Assembly (NCBI RefSeq): GCF_000427405.1
Contig: NZ_KE386491.1
Location: 4,815,303-4,879,302 of the forward strand
Origin: Flectobacillus major DSM 103
GTDB taxonomy: Bacteria > Bacteroidota > Bacteroidia > Cytophagales > Spirosomataceae
Length of the DNA stretch: 64,000 nt
Direction: 5' to 3'
The translations under genes and the position numbers were made by a program. The notes beneath the pieces are model-generated. The model ran no database searches. It had not been told where the DNA came from and saw nothing but the letters and a program-made list of their open reading frames with translations. Shown here in pieces: positions 28,558-37,500 of the stretch. Position 1 is the stretch's first letter; each line of letters begins with the position of its first letter.

Positions 28558-29592
28558 TTACTGTTCGTCACTGTCTGGGTCTACTATAAACTCTTGATGA
28601 TAGAATTTTGTTAATAGCAAAAACATTGAAATCAAAATAGGGCCAAAAATCAAGCCCATAAATCCCCAAAGTTGTACGCCAATAATAACCCCAAACAACG
28701 TAATAAGTGGGTGGGTATCGCCTAGTTTATTTTGTAGCCAAATCCTGAAAATATTATCGACCGACCCAATCACAAAGAACCCATAAAGGAGCATAATAGT
28801 GCCTTTGATAGGCTCATTGTTGGCAAATAACAAAATCGAAACGGGTATATAAGCCAACGCCGACCCCAAAATAGGAATCATCGAAACAATACATGTAACA
28901 AAAAACCATAACCAAGCATTAGGTACTCCCAAAATCAGGTATATCAACAGCCCTGTTGCCCCTTGAATAATCCCAATTACTGGAATTCCGATGGCATTAG
29001 AAAATACCAGCTTGTTTAATTCTGCCAAAAGAGCCTTGGCATTGTCAAGGTTTAGAGGGGTAATATTCAGTAATGTTTTTTCTAATAGCTCTCGTTCTTT
29101 GAGCATAAAATACAACATCAGGTAACTTAAAAATATACCCGTAATGCTATTTAAAGTACCATTGAGTACTTGGGTAGCCCCTTGGGTGAGCCAGCTAGCA
29201 ACCTTGTCTAACGATTTTTCATCCAAGATATTGAGGTTATATTTTAGTTCCAATTGCTCAATAAAACCTTTTACCGTTTTGAAAAAAGCTCCATATTGGT
29301 CGAGAGCCAGCGTATGGCCATCAAATAAAACCTGTGCCACAAAATACAAGGGCAATAGCAAGGTAAGAAACGACCCTACCATAACAATAGCAATAGCCAC
29401 ATTTCTCGAAAGTTGCCAACGTTTTTCCATTGTAATAACCCAGTTGCCTAGCAAAATATTGAGGGTATAAGCTCCCAATAAGGCAGGAATAAAGCTATTG
29501 AGATGGAAAACCAAAAGCCCCCCCAACACAAAAATACAGGAAAGCAGGGCTATTTGTCTAAGTAAGGTATTGGAAAGGGCTTGAAATTTCAT
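28558..29592 (-). CDS. AI-2E family transporter
   Basis: 344-residue polytopic membrane protein of the AI-2E (PerM/TqsA/YdjX-like) exporter family. About eight hydrophobic helices occur, with the usual large periplasmic loop between helices 3 and 4 (about 80-150) and the conserved P-I-L-G-S-A-L-A-Y-I-P and G-P-I-L motifs near the C-terminus. Substrates vary within the family (autoinducer-2, Na+/H+ and others), so no substrate is claimed. The ATG lies 1 nt after the rsmA stop, so the two are translationally coupled. Confidence 0.88.
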   Translation of the reverse strand: MKFQALSNTLLRQIALLSCIFVLGGLLVFHLNSFIPALLGAYTLNILLGNWVITMEKRWQLSRNVAIAIVMVGSFLTLLLPLYFVAQVLFDGHTLALDQYGAFFKTVKGFIEQLELKYNLNILDEKSLDKVASWLTQGATQVLNGTLNSITGIFLSYLMLYFMLKERELLEKTLLNITPLNLDNAKALLAELNKLVFSNAIGIPVIGIIQGATGLLIYLILGVPNAWLWFFVTCIVSMIPILGSALAYIPVSILLFANNEPIKGTIMLLYGFFVIGSVDNIFRIWLQNKLGDTHPLITLFGVIIGVQLWGFMGLIFGPILISMFLLLTKFYHQEFIVDPDSDEQ

Positions 29593-29593
29593 G

Positions 29594-30406
29594 TTATTCT
29601 TCGTCTTCAGAAGTAGCGGGTTCGTCTTTTATTTCAATAACCTTTGTACCAATCATATTAGTTAATTCAACAAACTCGGCAACGCCCAATTGTTCGGCTC
29701 TTTTACTGAGCAATGGATGTTCGGCAATTTGCATAGCCCTGAGGGCATTTCTCAAGGTTTTGCGACGTTGATTAAAGCCCATTTTTACCACTGCAAAAAA
29801 CTTCTTTTCGTCGCAACCCAAATCGGTAACATTATTTCTTTTTAAGCGAATTACACCCGAATTTACTTTTGGAGGTGGGTCAAAAGCCCCAGGCCCAAGC
29901 GAGAAACTATATTCAATATCATAAAATGCCTGTAGCAAAACACTCAAAATACCATAATCTTTATTGCCTGGTTTTGAGGCAATACGCACGGCTACTTCTT
30001 TTTGGAGCATTCCCACTATTTCAGGGATTAACTCTTTGTTTTCGAGTACTTTAAAAAATATTTGAGATGAAATATTATACGGAAAGTTACCCACAATGCC
30101 AAATATCTGCCCGCCCATTAGTTCACGGAGGTTGATATGCAGAAAGTCTGCCGAATGAATACGAGGAGTGAGGCTTGGGTAATGTACTTTGAGGTATTCG
30201 ACCGACTCACGGTCGAGTTCTACCACCGATGTTTCGTATTCGGTATGTTGCAACAAATATTGAGTTAAAACGCCCATACCAGGGCCAATCTCTAGGACTT
30301 GGTTGTAACCACCATGACAAGACATCAGCTCTACAATTCGCTGTGCTGCCGATAAGTCACGCAAGAAATGCTGACCTAAGTTTTTTTTTGCTCTTACCTT
30401 CTCCAA
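29594..30406 (-). CDS. rsmA: 16S rRNA (A1518/A1519) dimethyltransferase
   Basis: 270-residue KsgA/RsmA enzyme that dimethylates two adjacent adenines in helix 45 of 16S rRNA during small-subunit maturation. Motifs are KKNLGQHFL at the N-terminus, SAM-binding EIGPGMGVLT (about 40-49), the catalytic-type NFPYNISS (about 107-114), and NQRRKTLRNAL near the C-terminus. The start is a TTG at 30406: an in-frame stop lies just upstream and the family N-terminus begins there. An acidic tail (ATSEDEE) follows the usual end. First gene of the minus-strand run, 1 nt before the AI-2E gene. Confidence 0.95.
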   Translation of the reverse strand: MEKVRAKKNLGQHFLRDLSAAQRIVELMSCHGGYNQVLEIGPGMGVLTQYLLQHTEYETSVVELDRESVEYLKVHYPSLTPRIHSADFLHINLRELMGGQIFGIVGNFPYNISSQIFFKVLENKELIPEIVGMLQKEVAVRIASKPGNKDYGILSVLLQAFYDIEYSFSLGPGAFDPPPKVNSGVIRLKRNNVTDLGCDEKKFFAVVKMGFNQRRKTLRNALRAMQIAEHPLLSKRAEQLGVAEFVELTNMIGTKVIEIKDEPATSEDEE

Positions 30407-30604
30407 ATTATCATTGAATCTTTATGTCATTGGCCATGCTTTTGTACAAAGCTTAGATACCAGACGACGCATCTTTAAATTTATTCCATAAAATTACGCC
30501 GAATTTTGTAGTTTTAAGGTATAATCCCTTTGAGAATTGATAAATAGATGTCTCCTCAAAGCAAATACGTGACAAGTTGAGTATGAATCTCGTTTAAACC
30601 TAAC

Positions 30605-30636
30605 GAGCAAGCACCTCTTGTCGAGCGGTGTTGCTC
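30605..30636 (+). promoter_or_regulatory. Leader hairpin upstream of hybrid kinase
   Basis: Near-palindrome GAGCAAGCACC/GGTGTTGCTC (30605-30615 with 30627-30636, one bulge), 50 bp before the kinase ATG in the rsmA-kinase divergent spacer. It could be a leader structure or operator; no further support. Confidence 0.25.
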
Positions 30637-30686
30637 AAAACCATATTAAATCCAATCACAATCCTTAATCTCTATTCTGAATAATT

Positions 30687-33600
30687 ATGCGTTGGTCTCA
30701 TAAAACGAAAGAAGAACTAATTTTAGAAATACGTCACTTAAAGAAAGAATTGAATGTACTGGAAAGTAACGAAAAAGCTACAACCACTGCCAATACAATT
30801 CAAGATTTAAGGAAAACCGTAGAAAGTCTCAATCTTTTTGGGATGATTTTAGAGGAAGATGGTACTATTATCTTCTGTAATTCGTATGCCATTAAATTGT
30901 TGGGATGGACTTCGGAAGAGCTCGTTGGCGAAAATTTTTTTGAGTTTCTTGTTCCTGAGCAAGAAAAGGATGCCCGTATAGTAGCCTTTAGTACCGCCAT
31001 GGAAAATGGGGGTATTTTCGACCAAAAAGAGCGTACTATGGTAGCCAAAAATGGGCAACTTAGGCACGTAGAATTGAATTCTGTAATTTTCAATGATTTT
31101 GATGATGCCAAATATTTAACCATTATTGGCGAAGATATTACCGAACGCAAGAAAGTAGCCGAGGCTTTGTCTCGCTCCAATTCGCAGCTCCAAGATTTGG
31201 TTAATAATACTTCCGATTTAATTCAAATTATTAGTATTTCGGGTCGCTTTTTGTATGTCAATAAGTCTTGGCAAGAAAAAATGGGCTACGAGTCTGACGA
31301 GCTGGCTAGTTTGAATCTGCGAGATGTTTTGCACCCTGATTTTGCAGAAGAAACACTTAAAAAGTTTGAAAGAATCAAAAATGGCGAAAAAATCGCCGAT
31401 TTTGAAACGGTTTTTAGACGAAAAGACGGCCGCCGCTTATACCTTTCGGGTTCGGTAAACTGCCGTTTTGAAGGCGAAAAAGCTACGGCTTTTCGTTGTA
31501 TTTTCCACAATTCAACGGCCAAAGTACGTGCAGAAAGAGCCTCAAAGCTTTATGCAAGTATTGCACAAGCCGCTATCAACTCAACCGACCTCGACGATTT
31601 ATATTCTAATATTCATAAGGAATTGGGCGAGGTAATCGATGTAAAAAACTTTTTTATTGCCCAGTACGACCCACAACAAAGCTACTTGTATTTTCCTTAT
31701 TATGTAGATGAGTATTTTGATAGTAGGGTGCATTTTACCAAACGCAAACTAGGAAATGGCCTTACCGAGTACGCTATTGCAGCCAATCGCCCGCTGATGC
31801 TTTACGATGAGCAGATTGAAGAGCTAGGCCGAAGTAAGCAAATTTACTTGTACGGGGTTGTGCCTAAAGTGATGCTTTGTGTTCCTCTCAAAATTGGCGA
31901 CCGCACTACAGGTATTATTGGGGTGAAGTCGTATGAACGCCAAAATAAGTACGAGCAACGTGACCTTGAATTACTTGACTTTATTTCGGGACAAGTGGCT
32001 TTGGCAATTGCCCGTAAGCAAGCCGAAGATGCTTTGGCTCGTGAAACCGCTCGTTTGAATGCTATTTTTGAAGGTAGCTCGCACTTGATGTGGTCGGTAA
32101 ACCGCAAAATGTTGTTAACGTCTTTCAATCAAGAATATTCGAGGTTATTGGAAAACCGTATCAAGGTGCGTCCACAGTTGACTTTTAGTACCGAGAAGCT
32201 TGGTTTTCAAATGGTAAAACGAGATGACCGCAAAATCTTGGAAGAGAAATACAAAGATGCTTTTAGAGGCGAAAAACAGCATTTTGAAATACAACTCGAA
32301 ACAATGGAAGGCGACGAAAAATGGGTAGAGATTTACCTAAACCCTATTTTGCTGACCAATGGCGTAATCGAGGAGGTTTCGGGTATTGGACGTGATATTA
32401 CCGACCTCAAAAAATACCAAGAAGATATTGTAAAAGCCAAAGACGAAGCCGAACGCTCGTTGAAGGTAAAAGAACGTTTCTTGGCCAATATGAGCCACGA
32501 AATTAGAACGCCAATGAATGGAGTTATTGGGATGATTGACCTCCTGAACGATACCCAATTGGATACAGAACAGAAAGACTATGTGCTGACTATCAAAAAA
32601 TCGTCGGAAACCCTTTTACATATCCTCAACGATATTTTGGACCTTGCCAAAATTGAAGCAGGGAAAATGGTGCTGCACGAAGCCCCAATTGTGTTTAAGG
32701 ATGTATTCGACCGATTATTGGCTTTGTTTTCGCAAATCGCTACCAACAAAGGAAACCGTATTCACTGTAATTTTGGCTCGGATATTCCCGAGTTTGTTAT
32801 TGCCGATGAAACCCGACTGCTACAAATTTTATCAAACTTAACTTCCAATGCCCTGAAATTTACCGAAAATGGTATCGTGGATATCAATGTAAGTTTGGTG
32901 AAAAAAAGAGGGAAATTCAATCGTATCAAGGTAGAAGTAAAAGACTCAGGAATAGGTATTACCGAAGAGAACCTCAAAATGCTATTCAATGCATTTCAAC
33001 AAGTAGATAACTCTACCAAAAAGTCATTTGGGGGTACAGGGCTTGGGCTGGCTATTTCCAAAGAGCTTTGCCGTTTGATGAAAGGCGATATTGGCGTGGC
33101 ATCAGAGTGGGGGCATGGTAGTACTTTCTGGTTTATTATCGAAATCAAGCAAACCGATATTAGTCCTGTTTCTTTCAAAAAAGCAGAAGAGCAGTTTCAG
33201 GTACTCAATCATTTTGTCGACTATCATCCGCATTTGTTGCTGGTAGACGACAACGCCACTAACCGCAAAGTAGCTAGCGAAATCTTGCGTAAATCGGGTT
33301 GTGAGGTTATTACAGCCGATAGCGGTAAAAAGGCTATACAGCTAGTAGAAGCCTCGGCTATGGATAGACCTTACGATATGATATTTATGGATATTCAGAT
33401 GCCCGAAATGGATGGTTTAGAAACAACGGCTTACTTGCGAAGTCTGCCTATGTCTTTACCTCCCATTATAGCCATGACAGCCTATGCCATGAAAGAAGAC
33501 CGTGACCGTTTCTTGGCTGCAGGCATGAATGATTATGTAGCCAAACCTATTCGAGCCGAAATATTGGTAAGAAAAGTACAAGAATGGATAACGCTCAATA

Positions 33601-34094
33601 AAGCCAAAAGCCTAAAAACCAAGGTTGAAGCGGTGAAAGTTCCAGAACCTGAACCCATAAAGCAGGTGGAAGAGCCTCTAATAGAGCCTATTCAAACACA
33701 AGAATGTCCAACGGTGTCATTGATTTCGGATTTTGTTATTTCTGATATTTTCCCAGTGATAGACACCGAGATTATTAAACAACTTTCAGATAGCGTTGGG
33801 GGAGATATGGGTTTTGTTGCTTCTATCTTGGAAGGGTTTGAAGAGGAAGCCGAAGAACAAATCAAAAATGCTATAGAAGGTTATTATGAAAATAATTGTA
33901 AAAAAGTACAAGGTGAGTTACATACCCTAAAAGGAAATTCAGGAACACTTGGAGCAGCACGATTGCACGAAATTACAATGCACATAGAAGTAAAAGCCAA
34001 GACCTGCAATTTTGATTATTTTGAGTCTGAGATGAAGATATTACATGATGAATTTGAGAAATTTAAAGAAGCATATCGAAAGTTAACAACTTAG
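30687..34094 (+). CDS. Hybrid sensor histidine kinase (PAS-PAS-GAF-PAS-HisKA-HATPase-REC-HPt)
   Basis: 1135-residue cytosolic multi-step phosphorelay protein with no transmembrane segment or signal peptide. Order: short N-terminal coiled coil, PAS (about 45-155), PAS (about 165-280), GAF (about 290-450), PAS-like (about 460-575), HisKA with the phospho-acceptor His604 in MSHEIRTPMNG, HATPase_c (about 710-830; N box, DSGIGI, GGTGLGL), receiver with Asp902 in FMDIQMPEMDG, and a C-terminal HPt with His1079 in LHTLKGNSG. The full His-Asp-His relay is therefore in one chain, and the final partner (a DNA-binding or other receiver protein) is encoded elsewhere. The input is probably a cytosolic small molecule or redox cue (inference). 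It is followed by a strong terminator and is apparently monocistronic. Confidence 0.93.
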   Translation: MRWSHKTKEELILEIRHLKKELNVLESNEKATTTANTIQDLRKTVESLNLFGMILEEDGTIIFCNSYAIKLLGWTSEELVGENFFEFLVPEQEKDARIVAFSTAMENGGIFDQKERTMVAKNGQLRHVELNSVIFNDFDDAKYLTIIGEDITERKKVAEALSRSNSQLQDLVNNTSDLIQIISISGRFLYVNKSWQEKMGYESDELASLNLRDVLHPDFAEETLKKFERIKNGEKIADFETVFRRKDGRRLYLSGSVNCRFEGEKATAFRCIFHNSTAKVRAERASKLYASIAQAAINSTDLDDLYSNIHKELGEVIDVKNFFIAQYDPQQSYLYFPYYVDEYFDSRVHFTKRKLGNGLTEYAIAANRPLMLYDEQIEELGRSKQIYLYGVVPKVMLCVPLKIGDRTTGIIGVKSYERQNKYEQRDLELLDFISGQVALAIARKQAEDALARETARLNAIFEGSSHLMWSVNRKMLLTSFNQEYSRLLENRIKVRPQLTFSTEKLGFQMVKRDDRKILEEKYKDAFRGEKQHFEIQLETMEGDEKWVEIYLNPILLTNGVIEEVSGIGRDITDLKKYQEDIVKAKDEAERSLKVKERFLANMSHEIRTPMNGVIGMIDLLNDTQLDTEQKDYVLTIKKSSETLLHILNDILDLAKIEAGKMVLHEAPIVFKDVFDRLLALFSQIATNKGNRIHCNFGSDIPEFVIADETRLLQILSNLTSNALKFTENGIVDINVSLVKKRGKFNRIKVEVKDSGIGITEENLKMLFNAFQQVDNSTKKSFGGTGLGLAISKELCRLMKGDIGVASEWGHGSTFWFIIEIKQTDISPVSFKKAEEQFQVLNHFVDYHPHLLLVDDNATNRKVASEILRKSGCEVITADSGKKAIQLVEASAMDRPYDMIFMDIQMPEMDGLETTAYLRSLPMSLPPIIAMTAYAMKEDRDRFLAAGMNDYVAKPIRAEILVRKVQEWITLNKAKSLKTKVEAVKVPEPEPIKQVEEPLIEPIQTQECPTVSLISDFVISDIFPVIDTEIIKQLSDSVGGDMGFVASILEGFEEEAEEQIKNAIEGYYENNCKKVQGELHTLKGNSGTLGAARLHEITMHIEVKAKTCNFDYFESEMKILHDEFEKFKEAYRKLTT

Positions 34095-34137
34095 ATATGA
34101 AGTCATCTTGACTTGTTGCTAGGATTGCTCAAAACTA

Positions 34138-34187
34138 AAAAAGGTTGCTGATATGTGTTTTGCGAACCATATTAAAGCAACCTTTTT
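34138..34187 (+). terminator. Terminator of hybrid kinase gene
   Basis: 12-bp stem AAAAAGGTTGCT/AGCAACCTTTTT (34138-34149 with 34176-34187) extended inside by ATATG/CATAT and ending in a T-run, 44 nt after the stop. Confidence 0.8.
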
Positions 34188-34437
34188 ATGTACTACCTAC
34201 TCAGCAAAGATATAATAGACGCTGAGATTTTTTATAAGCTAAAGACAGGTAATCGTACTATGGTATACCGTGGTATTTATTGCCTGTAGATAGCTTATTC
34301 GGTACTTTATGTATAGTGGCAGTACCACCCAAAACAAATTATCGCCAATATTGCCCCTAATAAAAGAAACGCTACTGACGATAACTGGTCTAGCATTTTT
34401 GACGAAGAACTCTACAAAAAGAGGTAGCCAATAGAAA

Positions 34438-34502
34438 GCTTTACGTAATTAAAATGCTCTTCAACAACAATATTTTTTGTATCGCTATTTCAAGACAAGA
34501 CA
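34438..34502. repeat. Direct repeat, copy A (downstream of Ig-repeat surface gene)
   Basis: 65-bp segment aligning without gaps to 39903-39967 at about 83% identity. The best-conserved core is GTATCGCTATTT followed a few bases later by GACAAGACA. The two copies bracket the 5.1-kb surface-protein gene in the same orientation. Confidence 0.7.
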
Positions 34503-34541
34503 CATATTTTCAAATTAAAAGAGATTTTACGCTTCATATTT

Positions 34542-37500
34542 TTAATTTGTTAAGAATTTCAACCTCGCATTTGAACCCTGAATAATAGAGCCTTGTAGTT
34601 CCAGATTCTTTACAAATCCTGTAGTATTATTGGGTAAACTAACTACGTGACTTTTATTTATAAGAATGTTTTCAGTAATCGTTGGAACTGTTCCACAAGA
34701 CCATGTAGCAGGATTGTCCCAATTAGCAGTTTTAATACTTTGCTGTTTGTCGCCTACATTGATTTTTATAGGGTCAGATTCTACAGAGCAAGCCTCTTGG
34801 GTAATTTGGAGTGTGTAAGTACCAGATTCTGTAATAGGGAAAGAGTAAAGAGAAACATTATTGGTATTGGGAATGTTTACTCCATCTTTTTTCCATTGAT
34901 AAAAATCAATATTCGACAAAGATGATTTTGGACTTAAGGTTGTATATGTGTGATTACAAACTATTGTACCTTGCTTTGATTCGAGAATTGGTTTTGTTAG
35001 ATAGTTTCGAGTTATCACATTTACATCTTGCGAATACCCTACACAAGTTCCAACTGTCACTTTTAGCTTATAAACTCCATCAGCATAGGTGTTATAACCG
35101 CTTGAAACAGCCCCGCTAATAGGGCTATTATTTTTATACCATTGAAAAGTGGCACCCAGTAAATTATAAGTGTTTAAATAATAATAGTAATTAGGTGTAC
35201 AAGTAATGGTATCTGCATCAGTAGAAATGGTATAAGTTGGAGTATTACTAGCTACAATATCAATGGAATTTGAATAAGTAATGCTTGTACCATTTGTTAT
35301 TTTTACCCGATAGCTCCCTGACTGAGAAGGGATGTATCGATAATTTGTTTGAGAAGGAATATCAACTTGGTCTTTCTGCCATTGATAATTTCCACAAGCC
35401 AAACCAGAAACATATAAATATGATGCTGTACTACCTGTACAAATATTTGGGCTACCGTAAATTTTGATAAGACTTGAAGGTGTAACACCAGTAGTTACAA
35501 CCACAGGCTTTGACATAGCAGTACAATTACCTTGCGTTACTTTTAATGAATATATACCAGAACTTGAAGGACTATAATAATCATTAGTAGCATTAAGAAT
35601 CGGTTCTCCATTTTTTTGCCATTGATAACTATAAAGGTCATTGTTTGGAAAATATGTACTCAAATAGACGCTATAATTAGTGCAAGCAAATGCAGAATCG
35701 CTGTTGTTTAGCAAAGTAGGAATTATATTACTGAATGTATATTGGCGAGACTCAATATAATTATAATTACAATTAGTATCTGAGCTTGTTAATGAATATG
35801 TACCTGACTGAGACACTGTTAGAGAGTTTGTATTATTGGATAAAGTAACACCATCTTTTTTCCATACATAAGTAGTGCTTTCAGAATTATATCTTGCCTT
35901 TAATTCAATAGAACTTCCTGCACATTGAAAAGCACTAATAGAATTAGCAAAGCCTCCTGAATCCTTAGTTAAATATACATTGGTACTTGTTGATGTTGCA
36001 TTGCCACAGCCCGTTACAGTCGCCTTTACGGTATAAGCACCCAATTGATTGGTAATATAAGTTGCAGCGGTAGCTCCAGCAATTGTGTTTCCGTCTTTCT
36101 GCCATTCATAAATTACATTATTAGTAGTAGGTACATTTAGTTTGGCATAGAGTTTTATAGAACTTCCCGAACAAATAGAGAGGAAAGAGCTTCCTACTGC
36201 ATCTTGTATTAATGCGGTTAAATTATTAAAATATATCACCGCACTCGGAGCACTCACTTGTGTAGGATTCTGAGTATCAACAATTCTTAATTTATAATTA
36301 TAGGTTGTTCCTGAAGAATAAGAAGGTAATGTAAAATTGATAGGACTACTACTACCTCTTCCCAAAACGGTTGGATTTGTATTAAAAAAACCATCACTAT
36401 TCGATAGCTGTACAGCGTAAGTTGTTGCAACTCCCGACGGTGTGGTAAAGCTAATTGAGCCAGTTTGCCCAGAACAAAAACTTGTTGCAGATAAACTATT
36501 GATGGTTATGCTTGGGGCAACTACTGTTATAGAGGCAACCGCCTGACCAACACAACCTTGTGTGTTGCTTGCAAAGGCGGTATAAGTTCCTGAATTACTC
36601 AATCCAATATTAGAGATAATAGGGTTTTCTACAGAAGAAGAATAACCGTTAGGCCCTTGCCATGAAAATGATGAAATAGGCAGATTATAAGTATTAGTTT
36701 GTAAAAAAACATTTGAGCCAGTAGTTGTCACAATGGAGGGTTGAACAATATAAAAAGGCACATCATTGGTTACTTTAAGTACAGCAGAATTTGATAAAAC
36801 CATTCCACAAGTTCCTATTACGGATACGCTGTAATTTCCTGAATCTGAGAATTTTAAACTCCTAATGGTTAAAGTTGAAGTATTTGCTCCATTGATATTT
36901 TGTCCATCTTTTTTCCATTGATATGTTAGAGTACCACCACCCGTAGCCACAACCGAGAATGTTACAGTCGACCCCATACATTTTGTCTGTGTTAGTGGCT
37001 GATTAGTAATAATGGTTGGCGTATTACAAGTACCAATAGTGACAGTTGCACTACCCGATGTAGTACCTGTACCACATGACCCAATCACGGACGAGATCGT
37101 ATACGTTTTTGTAGCAGTTGGGCTTACTGTAACCACATGAGGGTTTTTAGAAGTGGTAACTACCGTTCCGTCAGATAAGGTAAATATCCAAGGACTTGCT
37201 CCTGTAAAGTTGACATATACATTTGCTGAGCTACCCGCTGAAATTGTACTATTCCCGCTTACTGTTGCAGTGATGGGTTCACCAATGGTTATTTTTAAAG
37301 GTTCAGATTCTACAACACAACTGCCTTGTTGGACAGTAGATGTGTAAATGCCTGACTCTAAAATACTTACTTGGCTTGCACAAGTATTGAATGTGATGCC
37401 ATCTTTCTTCCACACACTACACAAATACGGGTAAAGCCCTTGATTATAATAATCTAGTTTAACTATATTGTTTGCACAAAGGTTGTTTTGAGGCGTTGAG

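Larger units (their letters stand above)
34095..34541. other. Intergenic region with terminators, small hydrophobic frame and direct-repeat copy
   Basis: 447 bp. It holds the kinase terminator (34138-34187), a second smaller hairpin CTCAGC/GCTGAG followed by ATTTTTTA (34200-34233), a 29-codon minus-strand hydrophobic frame (34307-34396) and one copy of the direct repeat (34438-34502). Confidence 0.5.

Noticed and set aside
34307-34396. 29-codon hydrophobic minus-strand frame (MLDQLSSVAFLLLG...), possible small membrane protein
   Set aside because: One plausible transmembrane helix, but no conservation evidence, no promoter and very short; kept only as a note.
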